Under the pieces are notes generated by a model, which did no database searches, was not told the origin of the DNA, and was given only the letters and a program-made list of their open reading frames with translations. Positions 37,002-46,156 of a stretch of 64,000 bases of DNA are shown one piece after another. The DNA comes from Flavobacterium marginilacus (lineage in GTDB: Bacteria; Bacteroidota; Bacteroidia; Flavobacteriales; Flavobacteriaceae): NCBI RefSeq assembly GCF_026870155.1, contig NZ_CP113975.1:3968001-4032000 (forward strand), given 5' to 3'. A program made the translations under genes and the position numbers. Position 1 is the stretch's first letter. Every line of letters starts with the position of its first letter.

Positions 37002-38273
37002 ATGACTGTAGATTTATTATTAGGATTACAATGGGGAGATGAAGGAAAAGGAAAAATTGTTGACGTTCTCACATCAAATTATGACATAATTGCTCGTTTT
37101 CAAGGTGGGCCAAATGCAGGACACACTTTAGAATTTGACGGAATTAAACACGTTCTAAGAACTATTCCATCTGGAATTTTTCATAAAACGGCCGTAAACA
37201 TTATTGGAAACGGAGTAGTAATTGACCCAGTAGTATTTCAAAAAGAGATTGAAGGTCTTGAAAAATTTAATATGGATATCAAATCCAAATTAATCATTTC
37301 CAGAAAAGCACACTTAATTTTACCAACACACCGTTTATTGGATGCAGCATCTGAAGCTTCAAAAGGTAAAGCAAAAATTGGTTCTACACTTAAAGGAATC
37401 GGACCAACTTACATGGACAAAACCGGAAGAAACGGTCTGCGTGTCGGAGATACTGAATTAGAAGATTTTGAAGACCGTTACAGAGCTTTGGCTGACAAAC
37501 ACGAAGAAATGATTAAATTCTACGATGTCAACATTCAGTACAATCTGGCCGAAATGGAAAAAGAATTCTTCGAATCAATCGAAGTTTTAAAAACATTAGA
37601 TTTTATTGACAGTGAAGAATATTTAGCGCAAGCTCAAAAAGCTGGAAAATCAATCCTTTGCGAAGGTGCTCAAGGTTCATTGCTTGATGTTGATTTTGGA
37701 ACATATCCATTTGTAACCTCCTCAAATACAACTGCTGCCGGAGCCTGTACAGGTTTAGGGATTGCTCCTAATAAAATTAAAGAAGTATACGGAATTTTCA
37801 AAGCTTACGTAACACGCGTAGGAAGCGGTCCTTTCCCAACAGAACTTTTTGACGAAGACGGTGCTACAATGGCCAAAGTTGGAAACGAATTTGGTTCAGT
37901 TACTGGAAGACAAAGACGCTGCGGATGGTTAGATTTAGTAGCATTGAAATATGCTGTTCAAATCAACGGTGTAACTCAGTTAATGATGATGAAAGGTGAT
38001 GTTCTTTCTGGTTTTGAAACTTTAAAAGTATGTACTGAATACAACTATAAAGGAAAAAATATTTCACATTTCCCTTACAACATCGAACCGGAAAATGTAA
38101 CCCCGGTATTCAAAGAATTCAAAGGATGGCACCAAGATTTAACAGGCATGACAACTTACGAAGAATTACCTGTTGAACTGAAAGAATACATCGAATTCAT
38201 TGAAAAAGAAGTTGAAGTTCCAATAAAAATTGTTTCTGTTGGACCAGACAGAAAACAGACAATTTTAAAATAA
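37002..38273 (+). CDS. purA: Adenylosuccinate synthetase
   Basis: 423 residues catalysing IMP + aspartate + GTP to adenylosuccinate. Hallmarks: QWGDEGKGK (catalytic Asp and P-loop, about 9-17), GGPNAGHTLEFDG, KIGSTLKGIGPTY, and GRQRRCGWLDLVALKYA. Normal family length. It follows fur with an 18-base gap and is closed by a clear terminator. Confidence 0.97.
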   Translation: MTVDLLLGLQWGDEGKGKIVDVLTSNYDIIARFQGGPNAGHTLEFDGIKHVLRTIPSGIFHKTAVNIIGNGVVIDPVVFQKEIEGLEKFNMDIKSKLIISRKAHLILPTHRLLDAASEASKGKAKIGSTLKGIGPTYMDKTGRNGLRVGDTELEDFEDRYRALADKHEEMIKFYDVNIQYNLAEMEKEFFESIEVLKTLDFIDSEEYLAQAQKAGKSILCEGAQGSLLDVDFGTYPFVTSSNTTAAGACTGLGIAPNKIKEVYGIFKAYVTRVGSGPFPTELFDEDGATMAKVGNEFGSVTGRQRRCGWLDLVALKYAVQINGVTQLMMMKGDVLSGFETLKVCTEYNYKGKNISHFPYNIEPENVTPVFKEFKGWHQDLTGMTTYEELPVELKEYIEFIEKEVEVPIKIVSVGPDRKQTILK

Positions 38274-38281
38274 TAAGTAAA

Positions 38282-38310
38282 CGTCCCGAATTATCGGGGC
38301 GTTTTTTTTA
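38282..38310 (+). terminator. Rho-independent terminator after purA
   Basis: Eight-bp stem CGTCCCGA (38282-38289) / TCGGGGCG (38294-38301, one G-T pair) with loop ATTA, followed by eight T residues. Nine bases past the purA stop, ending the fur-purA transcript. Confidence 0.88.
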
Positions 38311-38329
38311 GCATTAAAAACATGAAAAC

Positions 38330-38914
38330 ATGGACAATCCTAAGTACAAAATACAGAAAACCGAATTACTTTCGGACAACTGGTACATCCTGAACAAAGT
38401 AACTGTTGATTATCAAAAAAAAGACGGAACATGGGACACTCAGGTACGTGAAGTGTATGACAGAGGCAATGGAGCTGCAATTTTACTGTACAACAAACAC
38501 AAAGAAACTGTTATTCTGACACGGCAGTTTAGACTGCCCAGCTATATGAACGGTAACAAAAGCGGTTTAATGATAGAAGTCTGTGCTGGACTTTTGGACG
38601 AAGACAACCCAGAAGCCTGCATTATCCGTGAAACGGAAGAAGAAACGGGCTACCGCATCCAAAAAGTTAAAAAAGTTTTTGAAGCCTATATGTCGCCTGG
38701 AGCGGTAACCGAAATTCTGCATTACTTCATAGGCGAATATGACATCAGCATGAAAGTAAATGAAGGCGGAGGACTGGCAAACGAACACGAAGAAATTGAG
38801 GTCCTCGAGATTCCTTTTGACCAAGCGTATGTCATGATAGAATCTGGCGAAATAAAAGATGCAAAAACTATTATGTTACTGCAGTATGCTAAAATCCATA
38901 ATTTGGTATCCTAA
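38330..38914 (+). CDS. nudK: NUDIX hydrolase, NudK-like
   Basis: 194 residues. The NUDIX box is [21 protein letters not shown] (residues split around 86-106), with the two-residue insertion in the loop that is typical of NudK (GDP-mannose pyrophosphatase). [14 protein letters not shown] upstream is also NudK-like. It hydrolyses a nucleotide-sugar pyrophosphate. ADP-ribose pyrophosphatase is the alternative. Starts 20 bases after the purA terminator. Confidence 0.83.
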   Translation: MDNPKYKIQKTELLSDNWYILNKVTVDYQKKDGTWDTQVREVYDRGNGAAILLYNKHKETVILTRQFRLPSYMNGNKSGLMIEVCAGLLDEDNPEACIIRETEEETGYRIQKVKKVFEAYMSPGAVTEILHYFIGEYDISMKVNEGGGLANEHEEIEVLEIPFDQAYVMIESGEIKDAKTIMLLQYAKIHNLVS

Positions 38915-39011
38915 AAAAGCAGACGAAATACAAAAGATTAAATTCTGTATTATCTGAGTGTAATTTTATAAAATGAAATATGACTATCCGCAAATCATAC
39001 TAAATGTTTTT

Positions 39012-39095
39012 TTGCCACTGATTACACAGATTCTCACAGATTTTACATGCATTTTTTAGAAATCTGTGTTAATCTTTATAATCTGTGGCCAATTT
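39012..39095. repeat. Imperfect inverted repeat (CCACAGATT type)
   Basis: Halves TTTGCCACTGATTACACAG and ATAATCTGTGGCCAA are complementary with mismatches; related to the repeat at 14389-14446. It fills the 208-base gap after the NudK-like gene and before the convergent AEC transporter. No gene is present. Confidence 0.6.
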
Positions 39096-39122
39096 TATCG
39101 ATTGGGTATTAGTCACGGATAG

Positions 39123-40037
39123 TCATAAAATGAAATTGGCAACAAAATACCAAAACACTAATGTGAAAAAAGAAATAGGAATTCCAAAACCGATCATCAT
39201 ACTGCACAATCGAGGCTTTAAACCATAAGAAGAAGCAATAATACTAGACGAAATCATCGGAGCCATCGCTGCTTCCATAACCGATACCTGAATCATCTGC
39301 GAATGCTGCTTCATAATCACAACATACAGCAGATAAATTAAAGCCGGAGTCATGATTAATTTATAGACAAGTCCTAATCCCAAAAATTTGAAATGCTTGC
39401 TCTTTCTGTCAAACTGCAGCTGCAGTCCTACCGAAAGCATTGCTAAAGGCGTCATTACACTCCCCGCCTTCTGCAGGCCAAACTGAATATATTCATGAAA
39501 ATCAAAATGAAAAACATTCATAAAACAGGCCAGCAGAAATGCAATAAACGGCGGAAAAAAAAGTATTTTTTTGATAATCTCCAGTCCGTTTGGGCTTCCG
39601 GTAGAATATAAAGTGGCGATAAAAACTCCCAAAGTGGAAAGCACGACAAATGTCCCCGGCTGATCGACCAGAATAGCCATTTTCAATCCTTCATTCCCGT
39701 ACAGAGCCTGAATAATTGGAAATCCTAAAAAAGACGTATTACTAAAACCCGCAGTCATAATCATGCAGCCTGTCAGTTTTCTGGACCATTTTAACCGCGC
39801 CCCCAACAGACTAAAAAACAAAATTGCTGTTGTAAACCCTATCCAGGTAACGCCAATCGGGTACAGTAATTTTGTATCCAGCACAATTTTTGGAATGTAA
39901 AATAAGGCTAATGAGGGAAGGCAAAAATAAATAACAATATAATTCAGCTTCTTATATAAATTGATCGGTAAACGCTTTACTTTTTGTAAAAAAATACCGG
40001 CTAATAAACAAACGAAGATTAAAATGATATTATACAT
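39123..40037 (-). CDS. AEC-family transporter (auxin-efflux-carrier fold)
   Basis: 304 residues from the chosen ATG at 40035-40037 (MYNIILIFVCLLAGI). A longer in-frame extension upstream would run into the divergent regulator, so it is rejected. About ten hydrophobic segments and the family pattern FSNTSFLGFPIIQALYGNEGL. Likely exports or imports small organic acids or amino acids; substrate unknown. Divergent from an Rrf2 regulator, which may control it. Confidence 0.85.
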   Translation of the reverse strand: MYNIILIFVCLLAGIFLQKVKRLPINLYKKLNYIVIYFCLPSLALFYIPKIVLDTKLLYPIGVTWIGFTTAILFFSLLGARLKWSRKLTGCMIMTAGFSNTSFLGFPIIQALYGNEGLKMAILVDQPGTFVVLSTLGVFIATLYSTGSPNGLEIIKKILFFPPFIAFLLACFMNVFHFDFHEYIQFGLQKAGSVMTPLAMLSVGLQLQFDRKSKHFKFLGLGLVYKLIMTPALIYLLYVVIMKQHSQMIQVSVMEAAMAPMISSSIIASSYGLKPRLCSMMIGFGIPISFFTLVFWYFVANFIL

Positions 40038-40104
40038 AATGCAGAATTGACTGCAAAAATACCACTTTAAATTTTTAAGACCATCATTTTTTTCACTAAC
40101 AGTC

Positions 40105-40134
40105 TTGCCGATATCAATTTTAGTTTTATATTTG
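40105..40134 (+). promoter_or_regulatory. Promoter of the Rrf2-type regulator
   Basis: TTG at 40105-40107 (-33) and TATATTTG at 40127-40134 (-7) with 19 bases between them, the Bacteroidota spacing. The regulator's ATG is 20 bases further on. The AEC gene diverges from the same region. Confidence 0.7.
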
Positions 40135-40153
40135 CAATAAATTTTATTACAGT

Positions 40154-40561
40154 ATGATTTCAGGTAAATTTGCCATAACAATTCACATTCTGACTTTGCT
40201 TTCTAAATTTCCAGATGATTATCTATCATCAGATTTTATTGCGGGCAGTATGAATGTTCACCCGGTTTTGGTCAGAAAAGAAATTGCAAACCTGAAAAAA
40301 AACAATATTGTAGAAAGCAAAGAAGGCAAAAACGGTGGTACGCGCCTGTTGAAATCGACATCAAAAATCACTTTGGATGACATTTTCAAAATGACTTTTG
40401 ATACCGTAACATTAGGTTTTTCTAAAAACGAACCAAATCCAGATTGCCCTATTGGCAGACAAATCAATAAAAATTTAGAGAATTTATATGAAGATATCAA
40501 CCAGACAATCGGCTCACAGCTGAGCGAAATCACACTGGAAGATTTTTCCAATAAATTTTAG
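40154..40561 (+). CDS. Rrf2-family transcriptional regulator
   Basis: 135 residues: winged helix (AITIHILTLLSK ... IAGSMNVHPVLVRKEIANLKK) and a short C-terminal dimerisation helix. There is only one Cys (DCPIG, about residue 98), so an Fe-S cluster of the IscR type is not expected; the closest style is YwnA, a repressor of an adjacent oxidoreductase gene. The NAD(P)-binding protein downstream (57-base gap) is the natural target, but this is inference. Confidence 0.85.
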   Translation: MISGKFAITIHILTLLSKFPDDYLSSDFIAGSMNVHPVLVRKEIANLKKNNIVESKEGKNGGTRLLKSTSKITLDDIFKMTFDTVTLGFSKNEPNPDCPIGRQINKNLENLYEDINQTIGSQLSEITLEDFSNKF

Positions 40562-40618
40562 TTCTATTTTTTTGACTAAAACTGTAACATTTTTTATTAC
40601 TTTTAAATATATAACACT

Positions 40619-41260
40619 ATGAAAATCGCTATTATTGGAGCTACAGGATTTGTAGGATCCGCAATTTTAAATGAATTAGCAGGCAGAAACCATGAAATTA
40701 CTGCTATTGCAAGAACCCCAAAAGATACTTCTGATGCTAAATGGGTAGCAGCCGATATCTTTAATACAGATTCTTTGGCAGAAACCTTAAAAGGAAACGA
40801 TATTATTGTTAATGCATACAATCCAGGCTGGACGAACCCAAATATCCACGATGAATTTATTGCAGGATCCAAAGCTATTCAGGAAGCTGTAAAAAAATCA
40901 GGGATAAAAAGATTCATCACCATTGGCGGTGCCGGAAGTTTATACATTGCACCAGATGTACAGCTAGTTGATACTGCAGAATTTCCAAAAGAATATTACG
41001 AAGCTGCTTCGGCCGCAAGAGAATATTTAAACATCATTAAAGAAGAAAAAGAATTAGACTGGGCTTTTTTCAGTCCTGCTATCGAAATGCATCAGGGAAT
41101 CACAACAGGACGAACAGGAAAATATAGATTGGGTCTAGAAAATCCGGTTTTTAACGAAGAACAGCGAAGCATACTTTCAGTCGAAGATTTAGCAGTGGTT
41201 ATTGCTGACGAAGCAGAAAACCCAAAACATCATCAGGTTCGTTTTACTGCAGCTTATTAA
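40619..41260 (+). CDS. NAD(P)-binding oxidoreductase (NmrA-like)
   Basis: 213 residues, Rossmann fold with dinucleotide motif GATGFVG (7-13) and a TIGGAGSLYI segment near residue 103. Resembles NAD(P)H-binding proteins of the YwnB/NmrA type commonly placed after Rrf2-family regulators. No catalytic Tyr-Lys pair is seen, so it may be a redox sensor or reductase of unknown substrate. A strong terminator lies just downstream. Confidence 0.83.
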   Translation: MKIAIIGATGFVGSAILNELAGRNHEITAIARTPKDTSDAKWVAADIFNTDSLAETLKGNDIIVNAYNPGWTNPNIHDEFIAGSKAIQEAVKKSGIKRFITIGGAGSLYIAPDVQLVDTAEFPKEYYEAASAAREYLNIIKEEKELDWAFFSPAIEMHQGITTGRTGKYRLGLENPVFNEEQRSILSVEDLAVVIADEAENPKHHQVRFTAAY

Positions 41261-41287
41261 TTTACAAGACTTATTAATTCACAAAAA

Positions 41288-41323
41288 ACAGTTTCAAAAG
41301 CATTTTTCCGCTTTTGAAACTGT
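41288..41323. terminator. Terminator after the NAD(P)-binding gene
   Basis: Perfect 14-bp stem ACAGTTTCAAAAGC (41288-41301) / GCTTTTGAAACTGT (41310-41323) with loop ATTTTTCC, A-run before and T-run after. It would end the Rrf2 unit. The A- and T-runs also allow function in the opposite direction. Confidence 0.85.
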
Positions 41324-41367
41324 TTTTGTTTTGATTACTTTTACTTCTTTCAAAAAAAACAAAAATT

Positions 41368-42462
41368 TTGTCAGTCCAAAAAACAAATTCAAGCACTTTA
41401 AAACTAAAATCCGGTGTTTCCCATCAAGAAACAATCAGCTTGAATGCTATACGCCAAATCAAAGAGTCAAGAAAAAAACAGCCTTCAGCATCAGAATTAA
41501 TCGAAGGAATTTTATCCAAAAATATAACAGCTCTGAGCCGTGCCATCACCTTGATTGAAAGCACTAATAACGATCATTTAGCCAAAGCAAATGAAATTAT
41601 CCAAGGCTGTCTTCCCCATACTAATAACTCCCTGCGTATAGGCATCACAGGTGTTCCGGGCGTTGGCAAAAGCACTTTCATTGAAGCTTTTGGAAAACAT
41701 TTGACAAGTTTAGGAAAAAAAGCTGCAGTTCTTGCCGTTGACCCCAGCAGTACCATTTCGCACGGGAGCATTCTCGGCGATAAAACCCGAATGGAAGAAT
41801 TGGTAAAAGACGAAAATGCTTTTATCCGCCCATCGGCATCAGGAGAAACTCTTGGCGGTGTTGCCCGCAAAACAAGAGAAACGATTACGCTTTGCGAAGC
41901 CTTTGGATTTGATGTTATCTTAATCGAAACTGTAGGCGTAGGACAAAGCGAAACAGCGGTTCACAGTATGGTCGATTTCTTTTTACTATTAAAAATTGCC
42001 GGCGCCGGCGATGAACTTCAAGGCATCAAACGCGGTATTATGGAAATGGCCGATGCAGTTATAATCAATAAAGCAGATGGAGATAATATCAAGAAAGCGC
42101 AAGCGGCAAAACTAGAATTCAACCGAGCCCTTCATTTATTTTCTCCAAAAAAATCAGGATGGATTCCTACGGTTTCAACCTGCAGTGCTTTGACCAGAGA
42201 AGGAATTGATACAGTCTGGCAGACAATTTTGAATTATTTCGAATTAGTGAAGTCAAATCATTATTTTGAAGAAAAAAGAAAAGAGCAGAATATCTCCTGG
42301 ATGATGGAAACCATTGATGAACAATTAAAAAATAATTTTCACAATCAGCCAAGAATCACTGAACTATTAAATTCCACAAAGAAAGCAGTTGATAATAATG
42401 AAATTTCACCTTTTGCTGCAGCTCAGATCTTATTGGATAATTATTTTAAAAACAAAGAATGA
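41368..42462 (+). CDS. meaB: Methylmalonyl-CoA mutase-associated GTPase
   Basis: 364 residues of the MeaB/ArgK G3E GTPase family: GVPGVGKSTFIEAFG (Walker A, about 94-102), DPSSTISHGSILGDKTRM, ETVGVGQSE (switch) and NKADGDN (base recognition). MeaB protects or gates adenosylcobalamin in methylmalonyl-CoA mutase. The mutase genes are not in the window. The start is TTG at 41368; no ATG is available upstream in frame. Convergent with the GH36 gene. Confidence 0.92.
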   Translation: MSVQKTNSSTLKLKSGVSHQETISLNAIRQIKESRKKQPSASELIEGILSKNITALSRAITLIESTNNDHLAKANEIIQGCLPHTNNSLRIGITGVPGVGKSTFIEAFGKHLTSLGKKAAVLAVDPSSTISHGSILGDKTRMEELVKDENAFIRPSASGETLGGVARKTRETITLCEAFGFDVILIETVGVGQSETAVHSMVDFFLLLKIAGAGDELQGIKRGIMEMADAVIINKADGDNIKKAQAAKLEFNRALHLFSPKKSGWIPTVSTCSALTREGIDTVWQTILNYFELVKSNHYFEEKRKEQNISWMMETIDEQLKNNFHNQPRITELLNSTKKAVDNNEISPFAAAQILLDNYFKNKE

Positions 42463-42504
42463 TTCGAGATACTGGATTCTAAATTTCAATACTGTAATAC
42501 ACAC

Positions 42505-44700
42505 CTATTCCACAGCGGTAATTTCGAGCACTACACTGTTTTCCTGACGGGAAGAAGAAACTTTCAATCCGATTTTCATGAGGAAATCACCCGAATATAC
42601 AGTTCCTGATTCTTCAAAAGTCTTTTTCCCTTTTGGCATTACATTGATTTCTTCTACTTTATACATTTTTTTGGCATCAAGCCCCTCTAATCTGACCAAA
42701 CCATAATTAGGATCTGTCAGTGGATGCAGGGTATATGAAAAAAGCACCGACTTCGTTTTATTTTCATTGACATACATCAATACTGCCCTGCTGTCCTCAT
42801 AAGGCGAAACCAATCGGTACAATTCTCCCTGCCAGATTGCTGGACTTAATCGTTTGTAATTGGCAACTGCCTCCTGACAATATTTCAATTCGTCGTCCTT
42901 AAGGCCTCCAACATGAATATCAAAACCCAGTTTACCCATCATGGTCACATCGGTTCTAAACTTTATGGATTGATTCCCCATAGAAGTAACGTGATTGCAA
43001 ACCGCCAATGCCGGATAAAAATTAGAATATCCCCACTGAATAAAAATACGGTCAAAAGGATCGGTATTATCGCTCGCCCAAAACTCGGTGAAATAATTCA
43101 GCATTCCATAATCCGACCTGCCTCCTCCTCCGGCGCAGAGCATCATTGGCAGATTCGGGTATTTCGACTTTATTCGGTCCAAAACTTTGTACAATCCCTT
43201 GGTGTAATCAATAAACAAATGGGATTGCTGATTTTTTAAATAAGTCGAATACGCACTGGTCATCATTCGATTACAGTCCCATTTAAAGAAAGCCACACCC
43301 GACTGTGTCTGCATAATATCATCGACCACCTTAAACACAAAATCCTGCACTTTTGGATTACATAAATCAAGAACCAATTGTGTTCTATAAAAACTCTTTT
43401 CTCTATTTGGAAGACTCAATACCCAGTCAGGGTGCTTCTCATACAATTCGGTTTTTTCATTAATCATTTCAGGTTCAATCCAAATTCCGAATTTCACATC
43501 TGTTTTTTTGGCTTGTTCCAATAGAAAACCAATCCCATCGGGAAGTTTTGCTTTAGTCGCCTGCCAATCTCCCAAACCTGAAGTAGAACCGCTTCTTGGA
43601 TATTTATTCCCAAACCAGCCGTCATCGAGTAAAAACATATCAACTCCCAATGTTTTGGCATCGGTAAACATATTAGCCAATTTATTTTGATCAAAATCAA
43701 AAAAAGTTGTCTCCCAATTATTCAGCAAAGTAAGACGTGATTTTTCACCGTCTTTCAGACCGTATTTTCTTGCCCAACTGTGCAGATTTCGGCTAGCCTG
43801 CCCTTTTCCGTTATTGGAAAACGTATAAATAAAAGCTGGTGTTTTGAATATTTCTTTGGGTTCCAAATTGTATTCTGAAGCAAATTCATTGATACCTGAA
43901 ACGATTCGCAGTTCATTATTATTATCAATCTCAAACTTATGCTTAAAGTTACCCGACCAAGCTATGGTACCAGCAATAACTTCGCCTGTATTTTCACCTG
44001 ATTTTGAATTAAGCGAAAGAAAAAAATTGGGTGAAGCAAACATATTGGTCCGCACTCCCAGTTTGGAGTCGATAACTTTACTGCCTCTGGTAAGCTGGCT
44101 TTCTTCCATTCGCATCTCTTCGACAACATCGCTGTAAAATTGGGTCAGCCAGTATTTATCGGCATCCAAATGCAATGCTGAAGAAGCATAATTATAAAGC
44201 ATCACCGGTTTTTTCTCCTGATGCTGAATTTCTGTCCACGATTCGATTACATTTTCCTTGTAAAAAACTTTATAGTGAAGATCAACAAATACAGGATATT
44301 GAGGATCTTTTAAGCGAATGACAGTTTCCGTAGTATTGGCATCTATTTTTGCAGAATTATGATTTTGATATTCCAATTCCAATGAAGGATTTCCGTCGTT
44401 GTGCTTTATACGGATGGCGGGTTCAAATAAATTATCTGTGCCAAAAGTCGGGTAAGCCAGATGACGCAGATCGATTAAAGGATTGCCGTCGTTTATGACA
44501 AACTTTTTGGTGTTTTCTTTCGAAATGAATTCATACTCTGAACCGTTATTGAGCTTAGTTCCAAAATAAGTCTGATAAAGCTTTTTGTTCTTACCTATTT
44601 TTAAAACAAGAGCTGAACTTTCCGTTTCAATGCGAATCATTTCTTGCGCCTGAATTGAGGAACACAGCAGAGTTAAGAATGAGAATAATAATTGCTTCAT
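42505..44700 (-). CDS. Exported GH36 alpha-galactosidase
   Basis: 731 residues with a signal peptide (1-18, ending SSIQAQ). The N-terminal beta-sandwich is followed by a TIM barrel with LLDDGWFGNKYP, the nucleophile motif FKWDCNRMM (Asp near 474) and acid/base ASDNTDPFD (Asp near 542), the set typical of GH36 alpha-galactosidases. It acts outside or in the periplasm. It ends the minus-strand cluster of glycosidases and peptidases that continues to the window edge. In plant extensins serine can carry alpha-linked galactose, a possible substrate. Confidence 0.93.
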   Translation of the reverse strand: MKQLLFSFLTLLCSSIQAQEMIRIETESSALVLKIGKNKKLYQTYFGTKLNNGSEYEFISKENTKKFVINDGNPLIDLRHLAYPTFGTDNLFEPAIRIKHNDGNPSLELEYQNHNSAKIDANTTETVIRLKDPQYPVFVDLHYKVFYKENVIESWTEIQHQEKKPVMLYNYASSALHLDADKYWLTQFYSDVVEEMRMEESQLTRGSKVIDSKLGVRTNMFASPNFFLSLNSKSGENTGEVIAGTIAWSGNFKHKFEIDNNNELRIVSGINEFASEYNLEPKEIFKTPAFIYTFSNNGKGQASRNLHSWARKYGLKDGEKSRLTLLNNWETTFFDFDQNKLANMFTDAKTLGVDMFLLDDGWFGNKYPRSGSTSGLGDWQATKAKLPDGIGFLLEQAKKTDVKFGIWIEPEMINEKTELYEKHPDWVLSLPNREKSFYRTQLVLDLCNPKVQDFVFKVVDDIMQTQSGVAFFKWDCNRMMTSAYSTYLKNQQSHLFIDYTKGLYKVLDRIKSKYPNLPMMLCAGGGGRSDYGMLNYFTEFWASDNTDPFDRIFIQWGYSNFYPALAVCNHVTSMGNQSIKFRTDVTMMGKLGFDIHVGGLKDDELKYCQEAVANYKRLSPAIWQGELYRLVSPYEDSRAVLMYVNENKTKSVLFSYTLHPLTDPNYGLVRLEGLDAKKMYKVEEINVMPKGKKTFEESGTVYSGDFLMKIGLKVSSSRQENSVVLEITAVE

Positions 44701-44758
44701 CTTTTATATTTTTAAAATAAATCTGTATTTTTTCAATAAACACTAAACGTCTTTCCTG

Positions 44759-46099
44759 CTAATTAATCTCAGGAACCGTACCAAATAACTGAAACTGATA
44801 AGGCCATTGCTCGTCCGGTGTTTTGTCTGGATTGTCGCCCCATCTGTTAGGCCGAGGCCAATGTTGGGTGGGAGCACCGGAAACAACTAGCCATAAATGT
44901 TCGGTGTTTTTTGGGACTGTAAAAGAAGCTTTACCAGCACTCTTTTTGAAAATTTCACTATACACCCGGTCTCCATTTTTTAATTGAGCCACAAAACCAT
45001 AACGCCAGCCCGCTTTTTCAGCTTTCACTTTTGAAAATCCATCTGCTCCTGCAATTCCCTCAAAATTCAATTTTATTTTAGTTCCAAATTTCGGAACAGT
45101 CAGCTTAATTCCATTGTAGCCATAGTTTTGAGGACAATTGATTGAATCAATCTTATACCAGCCATTTTGCATTTTATCAACTTTGGTGTAATGCTTGTTA
45201 GCATAAGGCTTGGCAACAGAATCAATTCTTTTTAAATCCCAAGTTATAAATTTTCGGCTGGCATCAAATATTTCATCATTAAACTGTTCTTGTGTGAGTG
45301 CATTCAAGCGTTTGTATGTCATTACGGGATCTTCTCCTTCCTGAGTATTCCGCATCAGTTTTCCGAAAAAGTCTTTTCCCCGTTTCTCTGACCAATATTC
45401 AATTACATAAGGAGAATGATACATATTATATGGATGCAGAAAACCATAATAAGTTCCTTTTAAATAATCCGTCAAATGATAATTTTCAAAAGTCATCCAG
45501 TCAGGATATACCTGCCAAAGCATATACTGTGCAGACATTTCCTGTATAACTCCATCGGTGCCTTTTCCTGTATCGGCGTGGCTTAAATACTGAAAACTGT
45601 GTCCCAATTCATGCGCCAAAACTCCGTAAGGTTCTTTGTGCACACGAACCGCAGGTGTCCAAAAAATTCCAACTTTATCTTCCTCTCCTCCACCGAAAGC
45701 CGTCTTTTCCTCACCTTTGAATACATAGACCAAAATCTTGTATTTATTTACAAGTGAATTACCTGATTCCACCAGTTTTAGCTTATTGACATAGATATCG
45801 TAAATCCTTTCGCATTCAATCAACATTCGATCAGGGTTGAAACGCTCTGATTCTTCGGGATTGGACATTGGATTCTTCCCATAATCTTTATGCCAAAAGA
45901 TTGCAATGTTTTCTGAAGTGACCATATAATTAAAATTATAGTCACTATTTGGATTTTTATAATCATTATCATCAGGAATCATCCAGACTTTTTTAGGAAG
46001 ATATAATTCTTTCTCCTTCAATTCTTTAGAAAAACCGACGAAAAATGCAAAACAAAGTAAGCAAGTTAAATTTTTTATCAGAGTTTTATTTTGCTGCAT
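44759..46099 (-). CDS. DUF6055-like putative zinc metallopeptidase
   Basis: 446 residues with an N-terminal hydrophobic signal (NLTCLLCFAFFVGFS). The core has VLAHELGHSFQYLSH (HExxH variant near residue 160) and, about 20 residues on, QEMSAQYMLWQ, which could give the third metal ligand (gluzincin style). The C-terminal half is beta-rich with WLVVSGAPTQHW. I recall the family as DUF6055, with a putative peptidase; no substrate is known to me. It lies between Xaa-Pro peptidase and alpha-galactosidase, consistent with glycopeptide breakdown. Confidence 0.65.
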   Translation of the reverse strand: MQQNKTLIKNLTCLLCFAFFVGFSKELKEKELYLPKKVWMIPDDNDYKNPNSDYNFNYMVTSENIAIFWHKDYGKNPMSNPEESERFNPDRMLIECERIYDIYVNKLKLVESGNSLVNKYKILVYVFKGEEKTAFGGGEEDKVGIFWTPAVRVHKEPYGVLAHELGHSFQYLSHADTGKGTDGVIQEMSAQYMLWQVYPDWMTFENYHLTDYLKGTYYGFLHPYNMYHSPYVIEYWSEKRGKDFFGKLMRNTQEGEDPVMTYKRLNALTQEQFNDEIFDASRKFITWDLKRIDSVAKPYANKHYTKVDKMQNGWYKIDSINCPQNYGYNGIKLTVPKFGTKIKLNFEGIAGADGFSKVKAEKAGWRYGFVAQLKNGDRVYSEIFKKSAGKASFTVPKNTEHLWLVVSGAPTQHWPRPNRWGDNPDKTPDEQWPYQFQLFGTVPEIN

Positions 46100-46156
46100 A
46101 ATCGCTAGTTTTATTAACTAAAGTGAGTTAATGTTCTTTATAAAATTAGAAACCAA

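Noticed and set aside
40038..40181. N-terminal extension of the AEC transporter
   Set aside because: It would cover the promoter of the divergent Rrf2 regulator and has no family similarity; the ATG at 40035-40037 gives a typical membrane start.
43844..44137. Plus-strand reading frame inside the GH36 gene
   Set aside because: Antisense to an intact catalytic domain with known motifs.
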